Shown in pieces: positions 48,049 through 58,413 of a stretch of 64,000 bases of DNA. The stretch is from Siderastrea radians (taxonomy: Eukaryota; Cnidaria; Anthozoa; Scleractinia; Rhizangiidae): assembly GCA_964017195.1 (NCBI GenBank), contig OZ024891.1, positions 10,822,458 through 10,886,457 of the forward strand. Reading direction: 5' to 3'. The position numbers and the translations under genes were made by a program. The first letter of the stretch is position 1; each line of letters opens with the position of its first letter. Below the pieces are notes generated by a model. It saw only the letters and a program-made list of their open reading frames with translations, did no database searches and had not been told where the DNA came from.

Positions 48049-50676
48049 ATGGATCTTAAGATTCACGTTTTTCTGTTGCTGATTATCCTGGGGGTCGCTG
48101 CCTATCACGTACAAGGTAGAATGGTAGAATCCGTTTTTCAGAGCCCGTTTTGCTACACGATTGCAAAATTAGCCTTTCACAAACGCATTAGCGGGGGTAA
48201 ACGCTATTGAATAGTGCTTTCACACATTATGGTTTGTCGTTCGCACTCTTTGGCAAGTTGCTATTAATCTGATGTAAAAAAAAAATGACGACGTTTCAAC
48301 TCTCCTGGGAGCAAAATGTTAAAATCTACGTGGGACAGAGGAGAGAAATGTGTCTCATACAGTGTAGCGTAAACTAAAACAGTCGCTAACGATTGTTTGA
48401 TTGACTATAGCTAACTGACTGACTCACTGACTGACTGACTGACTGATTGACTGACTGACTGACTGACTGATTGGTTGGCTTATTGATTGATTGTTTGATT
48501 GATTGTTTGATTGATTGATTAATTGATTGATTGATTGATTGATTATTTTTTAGCTGCAGGACAATGCGACTGGCCACGTGGTACTTGCACATATTACAAG
48601 GATCCTTGTCCGCCAAACTGGGAACGTTGTGCGCAGTACGACAAAGACTGTCCTGTGGCAACCAACCACTGCTGCTGCCGAAAGAGACCACCCCGTAAGT
48701 TACACGTCACAAAGAGACTCTGTAGGACGATGTATTTGTAGAGACTTGTATATCTGACGCATGGCGTAGTACAGTAATCTCTTCAAAGAACTTTCTTTAT
48801 CAGAAATTTGAGGCGGAAAAGGGCTAGTTTTGAGAGTATGCTCTAATTATTGTACTGATTCTGCCATTGAAGGAGCATGAGAAAAATGAAATGCAAAATA
48901 AAAATGAATGAAACATTTACCCCAGCAGTTTTTCATCTAGCTTGATAAAACGTCGAGGAAAGCTGGAATGGAATAAGAACCTAAAATGAACACCTATTGC
49001 GGGTCTCGTTCTCGAAATATTATTTACCTAGCCTGACATTGGCCTGACATGGCTAATATTATAACTAATCTACAGCCAAATTACGCACTCAATCTATTTT
49101 AAATACTATTCACTCCAAATATTCATTTTGAACCGAAAAGTTTGAAGTTAAAAGTTTGAACAAAAACATGGAGTCGATCGAAAGGTCATTCCGTTATATC
49201 GTTGTAACAACTGTGTGTTTTGAATCTTTTACAGCTCCTCCTCCTCCCCCTCCTCCCGCCAAGAAATGCGACTGGCCGCGTGGCACATGTACGTATTATA
49301 AGGATCCTTGTCCACCAAACTGGGAACGTTGCCCACAGTATGACAGCGGCTGTCCACTTGCCACGAACCACTGTTGCTGCCGCAAGAATGTTCAAACTGT
49401 GCCCCAGCTGCCTCTGCTGAAAATGATACAAGAAGGAGGAGACGGTAATGAGTTCATTGTTAGCTTTTAAACTTTTACACCGATGGGAAATTTAAAAAGA
49501 CTGGCCAAAGAGTGGTTGGGCATAAAATGACACATGGGGTACCCTTTTATTCCTTAGGGTAAGAAATTGCGACAATCGTGGAAAATTGCCTAGTATTTTG
49601 TTTTTCAGTTGCGATGTCGAATTAGTAACTGCAAAAGCTGAGAACAGAACAAAGCTTTCAGTCCGAAAACTAGGGCTTTATAGTCAATAACACGCACAGT
49701 TACAAAAAAGCATATAAAAATTATGGGCAGGCTAGGGAGAAAGTCATTTTAGAACTGATCGTGATTTTAGTCGTCCACGATGTGCGAACCATGATAAGCG
49801 AACCATGATACGCGAGTCAAATTTAGAACCCACTACAAAATGAAAGGCATCAGAGAAACCTGCAAAACCATCACATCATATTTAGACTTTGCTTTTTTCA
49901 ATAATCGATGATATTTGTTTTTTTGTTTGTTTGCTTGTTTGTTTGTTTGTTTGTTTGTTTTGTTTTGTTTTGTTCGAGTCAAATTGTAATAAAATTAGAG
50001 GGCAGATATTATCTTTCCAAAATATGCAGGCCTATGAGATTTGCATGGAATTCCTAATTACCTTTGCCGTGAGTGGAATTAATAAAGGAGCGATTATTTG
50101 GTGTTACCCGGGAAAAAGAATACACCTAGCGTTAACAAAAACAAGAACACTACAACACAAAACAAAGCAAATTAAAATGTACTAGATCAGAATTTAGTGC
50201 CACCAAAACACAAATTAACTAAAATTTTGTATGTCAATAAGAGTTACCAGATTTTTCATTCTAAGTGTATCTTAAAAATTGATGTCTCAAGTCTATTATG
50301 GTTATTTTTATTAAGTCATACCACCGATCGAGCACTCCCTTAATGAAAACTCCCTTCGTTCTTCGAGGAGTAAATCAAACCCTTTCAGTAGTAACTAAAA
50401 GGGCTTTACCTTTCTGTGACCCAACTAATCTTATTACGTTTGTTCACCCTAAAGAGGCAAGTCATCAACTTTATGTCTTCACATGTTTGCAAATGTACAT
50501 GACTTTATTATTGTTTTCTTACACTGTTAAAAATATATTCCACAGTTCACAGATGTGATTGGGAGAAAGGTGTCTGCACATACATAAAAGACCCTTGCCC
50601 ACCAGGCATGCGCCCTTGTGGCAACTACTACTGCCCACTTGCGACTAACAGATGCTGCTGCCGGTATGTCCTGTAA
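48049..50676 (+). CDS. Secreted three-module cysteine-rich polyprotein (SCRiP-like)
   Basis: Four coding exons: 48049-48115, 48554-48694, 49235-49444 and 50546-50676. All junctions are GT-AG and phase 1; the product is 182 residues ending at TAA. Residues 1-22 are a signal peptide ([20 protein letters not shown]), encoded by a 67-nt exon like that of the divergent paralogue. The first two modules keep C-x6 spacing five times before CCC. The second is preceded by a polyproline stretch and followed by a 30-residue tail with no cysteine. The last module is altered: C-x6-C-x6-C-x6-C-x4-C-x6-CCC, and it lacks the N-W-E-R segment. GTATGT just before the stop could serve as a donor, but the in-frame TAA 6 codons after CCC makes this the likely last exon. 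The activity is unknown. Confidence 0.88.
48402..48545. repeat. (GACT/GATT)n microsatellite abutting a splice acceptor
   Basis: Tetranucleotide GACT then GATT repeats fill the end of the first coding intron, up to GATTATTTTTTAG at 48553. The antisense 101-residue frame (QSINQSIN repeats) is an artefact of this run. Confidence 0.9.
49917..49965. repeat. (TTTG)n microsatellite
   Basis: TTTG repeats inside the intron between exons 49235-49444 and 50546-50676. Confidence 0.85.
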
Positions 50677-53030
50677 TTTACTGTATCAGACTTAGCATTT
50701 GTCATACCGCGTTTCTGTAACTGCGGACCTCAGATTGGCTTCTCGTTGGTAGCAGTCAGACTGTCCATCTAATCGGTCATGGTGGGGCTGTGTTATGAGG
50801 GACTGAAAGCAAAGACGACGGCAACACAAAGGAAGATGCCATTTAAATTGCGTATTTCGGTTCTTTTATTTCTTTTATTATTCCAACTCGTTTAACTTGA
50901 CTGATGGGGCCGAACTATCGGGGAAGTGAATTCGTAGGGACGACGCTGAAGTTCAGGTAGAGCTAACAAAAAAAAGTCACCGTCGTGTGTTCCCGTTCAA
51001 CGTAAAACAGTAAAACTAGTCATTTCACCCGTTGTTGTTTTGCAGAGCAAGGTAAACGAAATTGAAAAAGAAAAGGAATGACTAACATTTGACTCAGCTC
51101 CTCGTGATCTATTTTCCAAAAAAGTAATTTTCTTTCAACTTTTTTTTTATCTGCAGACAGTAAATCTACGCTATCTGATGGTTCACGCGAGGCGAAGCTT
51201 TCGTCATCAAAGCAGCGGCACGAAAGCAGTTCAATAAATCCATAGTGAAGTTGCCAATAAGAAATTAACACGAAAATAAGGATTATTTTTTATTGTGCCT
51301 CAGTGTAATGAAAGCAATGAAATGAGTTTATTTCTTGGTATGAAGATATCAGGAAATGTTTTAAAAAAAAAAAAATTAACGCAGCATTCCTTTGACATTT
51401 TGCAGGATTTGGTTTTCCTTTTAACGGTTCTGGCTATAACTTAGCCGTAACTTGTAAGCAAAGGAATGCATGTTTACTCTCTGAGTTAATGTTCTTAGTG
51501 TCCAAACCAGTACTGTGCATGTTATTCAATTGATTCAGTGTAAGATGAGCAGCGCAATAAAAAGTCGTTTATTGGAAAAAAAAAAGAACTCTTGTATTTG
51601 ATGACCTTTTTACGTGCATGTAACTCGAGAAAGAATGAATGAGTATTGAAAATGTTGCATGTCTCTAAAACATATATTGTTCGTCGAAATGAGGGTTTAT
51701 GCTGCTGCATGGCTTTATAATTATTCAAAATAATCCCAATAACAGTCCCAATAACAGTACCAAGAGCTTCGAGGAATACGATATTGAGACGGCAAGCACG
51801 AGTAAAAGTCAATCACTGATACCGTCAATAGTGATGACACAGCCACCTTACTATAACCAGCCTTTCAGAAAACGTTGCTTTGCTTTATACATCATCACTT
51901 TGGACGTAGGTTATTAATTGGTCTCTTGTAATGATCGGATAACTTACATGTAACAAAAAATCGACCACAGTGAGTAGTTCAGGGCAAAGGGCAATCACGG
52001 CACAAAATATAATAAGAACCTCTTCGAATGCCTTCACTAAGATTTCTTAAAATTCGAATGTGTCTTGCGAGAAACGACATTGTACTGTTGAGTTTATGTA
52101 GACAAATCCGCCTTTTAGAATATGGCAGACTTCTCTAAGTGCCCAAAGTGGCGAAACTCTATAATAATATTTTCTGCACTGCCAAGAAAAAGCCTCGCTT
52201 GGTGGGATTAGTGCTTGCTGGGACTCCTGAGGAATAGCTGCAAGAGAGAGTAGAATTTGTTGAAAACTAGAATTGGGAAGTGGGATCAGTTTTTGAAAAG
52301 GTGTGGGCTGGAAAATACCATATTTAATACAAAGGATTAAAAGAGTCGGTACTGAGTCATAAGGGCAATCAATCCAACGTCTATAGTTAAACATAGCTTT
52401 ATTTTTAAAACCCAGTGATACAATAACTCATCTAAATAACCCTTTGTTTTCAAGGTTAGTGAATCCCTTTTCAAGTGCACTTCCTGCTTGTCAACTTGAA
52501 GATCTGTTTTGGGAAAGAAAAGAGACTTAGTCATGGAAGCCTGATTGATTCTTAAAGGAGCGTTCTCAGGAAATAAAGAAACCTCCAGTTTAAAAGAGCA
52601 ATGTCATGGTATTTCCATTTACTTTTCTGATTTGATAAAATTATTTTCTCACTGAAGGAAACCTCAAAATAATAGTTTCCTAAGGTAGAAAAACACCAAA
52701 GAAGTAATAATAAAACAAAACTAACCAAGGATGGTGACGACTGAGGGAGATTAAGACGGATTACGATTAATTGACGAAATTGAAAAAACTTGCCAATTTT
52801 TTCAAGATGCGTTATCTGTCACCCAGGCCCAGATGAAGTCCAAGGCATGAGAGTAAACAGTCAGTCATGACTGCTGTTTTTCATTAGAATCTTTCGAAGC
52901 TAAGACACCTCTGACCCTCCATCTTTGAAACTTAAATTGTAATTAAGGATCACAAAAAAAGCCTAAATAGATACCATTTGTCTTGGCTAGTATCATACAA
53001 GTGTGCAGATAGATTTATTTGCTTGCACTA
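50677..53030. other. 3' flank and intergenic stretch, no gene recognised
   Basis: A possible poly(A) signal AATAAA lies at 51233-51238, downstream of the three-module gene. Other frames are short and featureless. Confidence 0.45.
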
Positions 53031-53340
53031 ACTTTTGTTCTTGTGGAGGCGTGGCGGTGTAGAATTTAGGGCGTTGGACTTCAGATATGAAGGTCGGTGG
53101 TTCGAGGCCCAGTCCCGACCACTGTATTGTTTCCTTAGACAAGAAACTTTGCCCCAAATTGTCTTTCGCCACCCAGGTGAATAAACTACCTCTGGGGTAA
53201 CCCTACGATGGACTATCACATCCCTTCCTGAGGGAGGAGTACCAACAACTCTCAGTTGCTTCATGCAACAGAAACCGGGTTAAGCTTCAGCCGTGCGGGC
53301 CTCCTTGGCTCGTGTGCGACTCTGCCTACCTACCTACTAC
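53031..53340 (+). mobile_element. tRNA-derived SINE
   Basis: The head has a tRNA-like D-arm region (GGCGGTGTAGAATTTAGGGC), an anticodon-arm-like stretch (GTTGGACTTCAGATA) and a B box (GGTTCGAGGCC), that is, the internal RNA polymerase III promoter. The body (CTTAGACAAGAAACTTTG onward) is shared with 31245-31560. It ends in a CTAC repeat tail just before the poly(A) signal of the vWA gene on the other strand. Confidence 0.8.
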
Positions 53341-53341
53341 C

Positions 53342-53347
53342 TTTTAT
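53342..53347 (-). promoter_or_regulatory. Poly(A) signal of the vWA gene
   Basis: AATAAA on the minus strand, 37 nt after the stop codon of the vWA gene, at the edge of the SINE. Confidence 0.55.
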
Positions 53348-53383
53348 TCTAGAAATATAGATGCATTTCTGATAGTTACACAC

Positions 53384-55975
53384 TTATCCTTTTTTGCATG
53401 AAGACCGAAGCACACGCTTCAGTACTTTGGCAAGTTTGTCAAACTGGTCAATGGTAAAGACATTTTCTTTTTGGCCATTAGCAATCTGAAGCAGCTCGAT
53501 GTCATCATTCAAATCTTTGTCATCCAGGCCCACTCCAACAGCAATCATTTTTACCCCTTTAATCTAAAATAAATGAATAAGAAATTTATATAGGCAATAT
53601 TCGTAAAGACGTGGCAGTCTAATAGTTGCCTCAAGTTGCTCGTTTCAGTAACCAGCGGACACCACTTCGCTTCTTAAGACAAACAACTTGGGACAAGTCT
53701 ACAGACGATATTGGAAGGAAAAAAAACCTGTTTTGTATGCTTGTTTGGTATTGACTTAAAGCGGCATGACCGGGTTACCCCTCGAGTTCGGTTAATGTTC
53801 GATTCCGTGATGCTTCTATAGTACGTACACATTTGGTATTAGTTATCCTCGCTAGAACCATCGACTTTTAAGCCGACTAACTGAACACTAGAGCACTCTG
53901 CAACGTTCTCAAGACAACAGCCACTAGAGAGTTTAGGTTAGTTTTAACTTTTCTCTTTGAAAAGTAGCGGCTAGTTTTAAATTACTATTAATTTAAAACT
54001 AGTCAAAGCAAGAAGATGTGACAAAGAAAGTATTCTCAAGAATCCAGGCCAGGGTCAGGTTAATTCTGATTTGCCTAACCCTGGTCCGTGGCAAAACAAA
54101 AGGCAGAAGTGATAGCCCAACTTACGACAAGTGGTTTCACGACATCGGGAATAGGCTTGGCAATGTCATTTCCAGGTCCATGTGTGCTCCCTCCATCTGT
54201 AATCACTACAAGCACGTTTGGTTTATCCCCTCGATCTCTATTAAATAATTTAAAGTTGGCCTTCTCAAGGGCAAGGTCTGTTCGTGTGAAGAATCCACCA
54301 GTGTAGTAGATGCTGTTAAAGTTCAAGTTGAAGTTTAAGTACGATGTGTGCCTCTTAATTTTTATGCAACAACAACAACAACAATAATTTATTTGCATTA
54401 CCATTTACAGAGATGGTGTTGCATTCAAAGGAAGCAATAGTAAAAAGAAAAATAATAAAGGTGGTAATATTATGCTTTAGCTATCAAGTGCAAGCATGGT
54501 TAAGTTGTTCGGATAAATTTCAAAAACTATAAATCAGTAAATTTTTGTGTTTGTACACTGTCACGGTTCAAAAGCCAAGGCCTCGAGAGGGAAAAAGGAA
54601 TGATGATAGACTTTTGAACCGGAAATGACAGGGACACCATAACATTGCTACCAGATACTGTGGGCTCAGGAAACGGACTAAAGGACTAAAAAAGGAACCA
54701 ACCAAAGCACAATTCAATGTGACGAAGCACGAAAGCAACGGTAAGAGATATAATAGTTGCTAACAGTACACGATATCCGAGGGTTAATGGCGTAATTCCA
54801 GTGCACTATTTTATTGACTATTAATTTATTCAGGACGAGTGGGCGCAAAGAAATACCGATTATACCTGTTGATAATACTGGTCATGGCGGCGACATTCTG
54901 TTGCTTTCTATGACGGAAGCTGACGAACAGTTCCGCGGATTCATCGTACGCAATAATCCCAACACGGGTCCTCCTGGGAGAGACTTTGTACCTGTGCGTC
55001 AGGTTACGGACGAAACTTCGGCTCTTTTCAAAGTCTTCGGAGCCGATTGTTTGTGAGCGATCCATGATGATAGCAAGGTCCATCCCTCGTTTACAACGCC
55101 GCGGTGGGCCTAATACTAGAGAGTCTGCGAAGCGAAGCATTTAAACCATTTAGTACTCTTTTTGTAAGATAAATTATTGTGTATAAATGGGGTCCGATTG
55201 GGAGTTCGTTAAGTTTATTCTTCGTAATAGAAATCATCAGTCTGACTAGTTCTCCGTATCAATTCTTGAAGCTAACTAAAATGGAAGGGCACGTTTGTAA
55301 AACCATGCTTTACTTCATCGCCTATAGCTAGTTGCTTCACAGTTGCAAGTTCAACTTCTAATGGAAGCATTTTCTTAAAATTTCCCTTTCTCAACACATA
55401 TATATCTCTCTAGGCCATCCATCCAGGCAGTTCGACGAATAGTTGTGGTTACTATAATGTGTTTCTTAGCTTCGAAAGGAAGCTTGCATGCAAAGCATTG
55501 AAAACGACAAACCGCAAATCATGAAAGAACTATTCAACATTTGTCACTTGAAACAGTTCATTTATTGACTGACTGAAAAGCTTATCACAATCACTTAATG
55601 TTTAACAACATAGCTCGAACTTGCGATCAGGCTCTCCTTTCGTTTCGTTCGGTAAGAGAATATGAGAGCGATTGTAAAATTCGGCTTGACCACAGGTTAG
55701 TAAAAGAAAAACCTCACAAGCGCACAATACGCTAAAAAGATTATTGAGGGCGACCGTTGTAAATAAGTTAAAATGATGTTCAATGACCGCATTTTCGCAT
55801 TAAAAATGAATTACAATGTGTTTACAGTATATTATAAACAAAAACAAAAAAAATCTACCTCATTGGGACTGGGTTAAAATAGCGCTGAAGATTGACTCTC
55901 CGACTTACCCTGCAGATGATAGGCAGAGACCTCACAAACCACCAGCAACAGAAACACTGGAATCTTAATGTGCAT
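53384..55975 (-). CDS. Small secreted von Willebrand factor A domain protein
   Basis: Four coding exons: 55909-55975, 54866-55124, 54126-54312 and 53384-53563. They have GT-AG junctions with phases 1, 2 and 0; the product is 230 residues ending in TAA. Residues 1-22 are a signal peptide (MHIKIPVFLLLVVCEVSAYH) homologous to that of the cysteine-module genes. The rest is one vWA domain: MIDAS D44-R-S-Q-T48, the second metal contact in the GGFFTRTDLAL segment, and the third at V-V-I-T-D-G-G. C33 before and C227 after the domain likely pair, as in matrilin/collagen-type vWA domains. A complete MIDAS predicts divalent-cation-dependent ligand binding outside the cell. No other domain or anchor is present. 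Involvement in extracellular or skeletal matrix is plausible but not shown. Confidence 0.9.
54367..54387. repeat. (CAA)n microsatellite in a vWA intron
   Basis: CAACAACAACAACAACAATAA in the intron between exons 54126-54312 and 54866-55124. Confidence 0.85.
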
Positions 55976-56174
55976 TACTCAGCTGCAGCGGAAACTGTAA
56001 CAAATAGAAAGTCTTCTAAAGAGAAAGGACCACTATCGAGTCAGACAAGTGATAACTTTCTTAATTAGAACACATACTAGTCTTTAAGTTCATGCAAGCG
56101 TCTGTACGATCAGACCTCTAGGACAACATCCAAGAAACTAACTGATGAAGGCCAATATGAAAATATTAAAACCT

Positions 56175-56335
56175 GTAAGCCCTTACAAAGTCTCCTTACT
56201 CGTCTCCATACATTTCATTGAGTGCTACTTGGAAGAACTTGTTTCGTAATCAAGACGATTCATGTTGATCATTTCCTTAATTCTCAAGTACAATGCACTA
56301 ATATGATAAGGAGAAATTTAATTCTGATCACCAAT
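56175..56335. mobile_element. Degenerate copy of CCCTTTAAGCCCCAAT MITE family
   Basis: Shares TCCATACATTTC, ATCATTTCCTTAATTCTC and AAGGAGAAATTTAATTCTGA with the better copies at 58206 and 61823. Confidence 0.55.
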
Positions 56336-56949
56336 ATGGCAAAAAGGGTTGAATTGTTTTTTCTGACAGCTATCCTCGAATTGTAATTGGATCATGGATA
56401 GCTGCTCCTATGAAGATACGGGAATCTTACGAATTGATTCTTATGTGAGTAACTGTAGTGATGCTACACAAACAAGTAAGAGTCGTTACAGTGTGCATAC
56501 CTGCCAACCACATCATATCAGAAAAAAGAGACCACACACCACCCCACCTCACCCCAGTCCTGGGGTCATGCCCTGCCCCTAACACTGAGCAGGGTCCAGG
56601 ATGTTCCAGGGTTTTTACATTCATTTTTAAAAGTATTGTTTGTACTGTACTGTTTTAGCATTAGAATTCTCAGGTGTTGTTTAACGGTCTCAAGTACTAC
56701 ATGCATTGCACAAAACAATAGGATTTAGAAGAGTCAAGACCAATCTTTAACAACCCAGTTCCAAATTATTACAAAAGAAAAGGTCTTTTTTCCTCTTGAA
56801 AATCGAGATTTCTCGTTTTTTTTTTAGGTTTTAAAACTCAAAAATCGGGGCGGTTGGCAGGTATGCAGTGTGTACAGTCAGCTGGTACAGCAAACTTTAA
56901 AGGAACACGTTTCAGGGGACAAAATTTGCACAATCAGAAGTTCAATTGA

Positions 56950-57161
56950 CCCTTTAAGCCCCAACAATGATCAGCATCTTATTTTTCCTTATTATATCAG
57001 TGCATTATAACACATACAGGTCACGAGAATTAAGGAAATGATGACTAAAGATGAAATGTCTCGATGTTTAAGCAAATTCTCCCAGCTAATGCCATAAGAA
57101 AGATATGGAGAACAGTGAGGAGAATCTGCATGCTGAATGCTGATATTGGGGCTTAAAGGGG
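56950..57161 (-). mobile_element. MITE with CCCTTTAAGCCCCAA ends (reverse orientation)
   Basis: Starts CCCTTTAAGCCCCAA and ends TTGGGGCTTAAAGGG. The interior is the reverse complement of 58206-58413 and 61823-62028 (GGTCACGAGAATTAAGGAAA, ATGGAGAACAGTGAGGAGAA). Confidence 0.8.
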
Positions 57162-57807
57162 TAATGAACGAGTGCTTTCGCCAGTCGTGACAAGTGACTC
57201 TACCTCAAAAACAGTTGGTGCTGTTATGTTTGACAATTTTTGGTCATGATGAAGTTATCAACTAATAATATTTATCAATAATAATTATTAATTTGTGAAA
57301 ATACTCTCATTCAAGTCGTTAAATTAAAAAAAAATTCATATCCTCGCTGAGAGCCGAACCCGGCGGCTAGTCCACTAGGCCATGAGTGTTTATTGTTTAC
57401 TTCAGATGTTAATTTTAATACTTATTTCTTTCTTCGTGACAAGCTGCCTATCAACATGAAAATGCTGGTGTTTTTCCTAGCAAAATGTGTTTGGACCGCC
57501 ATAAAAACCATAGTTGTGGACAGAAAAAACCAAAAAGCACTAGCTCTCCGACCGAGTTCGCGACAGAACCGCCAAGGCAAATTTGAACTTCTCGCCTAAA
57601 CTTTATCGCCTAATTTTTTTCTCCTAAATTGAACTTTTCGCCTTCCACCAAAAAGACAACTGAGTATTCTTTTGGACTTTTTTCCCGTTAACAAATTTGT
57701 TTTTGACTTTTGTTGTCTTTGCTTGTTTTGCTACAACGCGGGTCAACATGCAATTTCGCGCCAAAAACACGGGATTCAGCACAGGGTTATATTGGTGACC
57801 CTGTGGT

Positions 57808-57838
57808 GCGGACGGACGGACGGACGGACGGACGGACA
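57808..57838. repeat. (CGGA)n microsatellite
   Basis: CGGA tetranucleotide run. Confidence 0.9.
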
Positions 57839-58205
57839 GACGCACGGAGGAAGGCCAAGTGAGTAGTACGTCACTGCCAAGATTTCTTGGCTTGATAGGT
57901 TACCAAATTTCCTTAGCAATAATGCTCCGCTGACGCGCTAGCGCGCGGGCTCCGCTAAAGATTAAACAATAACCGTAACAATAGCTTGAGCGAAATTCGA
58001 AAGTTTTGATTGATTGACTTAGCAGGATGGGGAGATTAGAATCTTCAGTGGGTTTCACATAGAGAGTAATTTTTCCCAACAACAACAAAACAACAACAAA
58101 ATCAAACAATTAACAGGATTCATTTCATTTCATGGGTAGGACGGTAGGTTGAGTATGACCGTCCGGCTGAGGAGCACCGTCGTTAGACCGTTTTTCGTTT
58201 TCATC

Positions 58206-58413
58206 AACCCTTCAAGCCCCAATATCCACATGCATATTCTCCTCACTGTTCTCCATACATTTCTTATGGAGAACTTGGGAGAATTTGATTAAACATCAAC
58301 ACATTTCATGTCTGGTGTCCATTTCCGTTATTCTCGTGACCTGCATATTTGATCAACTAGTGATATTGTAAGGAGAACGTAGATGCTTGTCACTCTTGGG
58401 GCCTAAAGGGTTA
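58206..58413 (+). mobile_element. MITE with CCCTTTAAGCCCCAAT-type ends
   Basis: ACCCTTCAAGCCCCAATATC at the left and GGGGCCTAAAGGGTTA at the right form inverted repeats. The interior matches 61823-62028 closely. Confidence 0.8.

Noticed and set aside
48386..48691. 101-codon minus-strand frame rich in Q-S-I-N and Q-S-V-S repeats
   Set aside because: It is the translation of the GACT/GATT microsatellite and the antisense of a cysteine-module exon.
49889..50185. 98-codon frame resembling a membrane protein
   Set aside because: The hydrophobic part is the (TTTG)n repeat; it lies in an intron of the three-module gene.
54075..54404. Poly-cysteine stretch (C-C-C-C-C-C) upstream of the vWA exon
   Set aside because: It is the translation of intronic (CAA)n on the other strand; the real exon begins at the acceptor before 54312.
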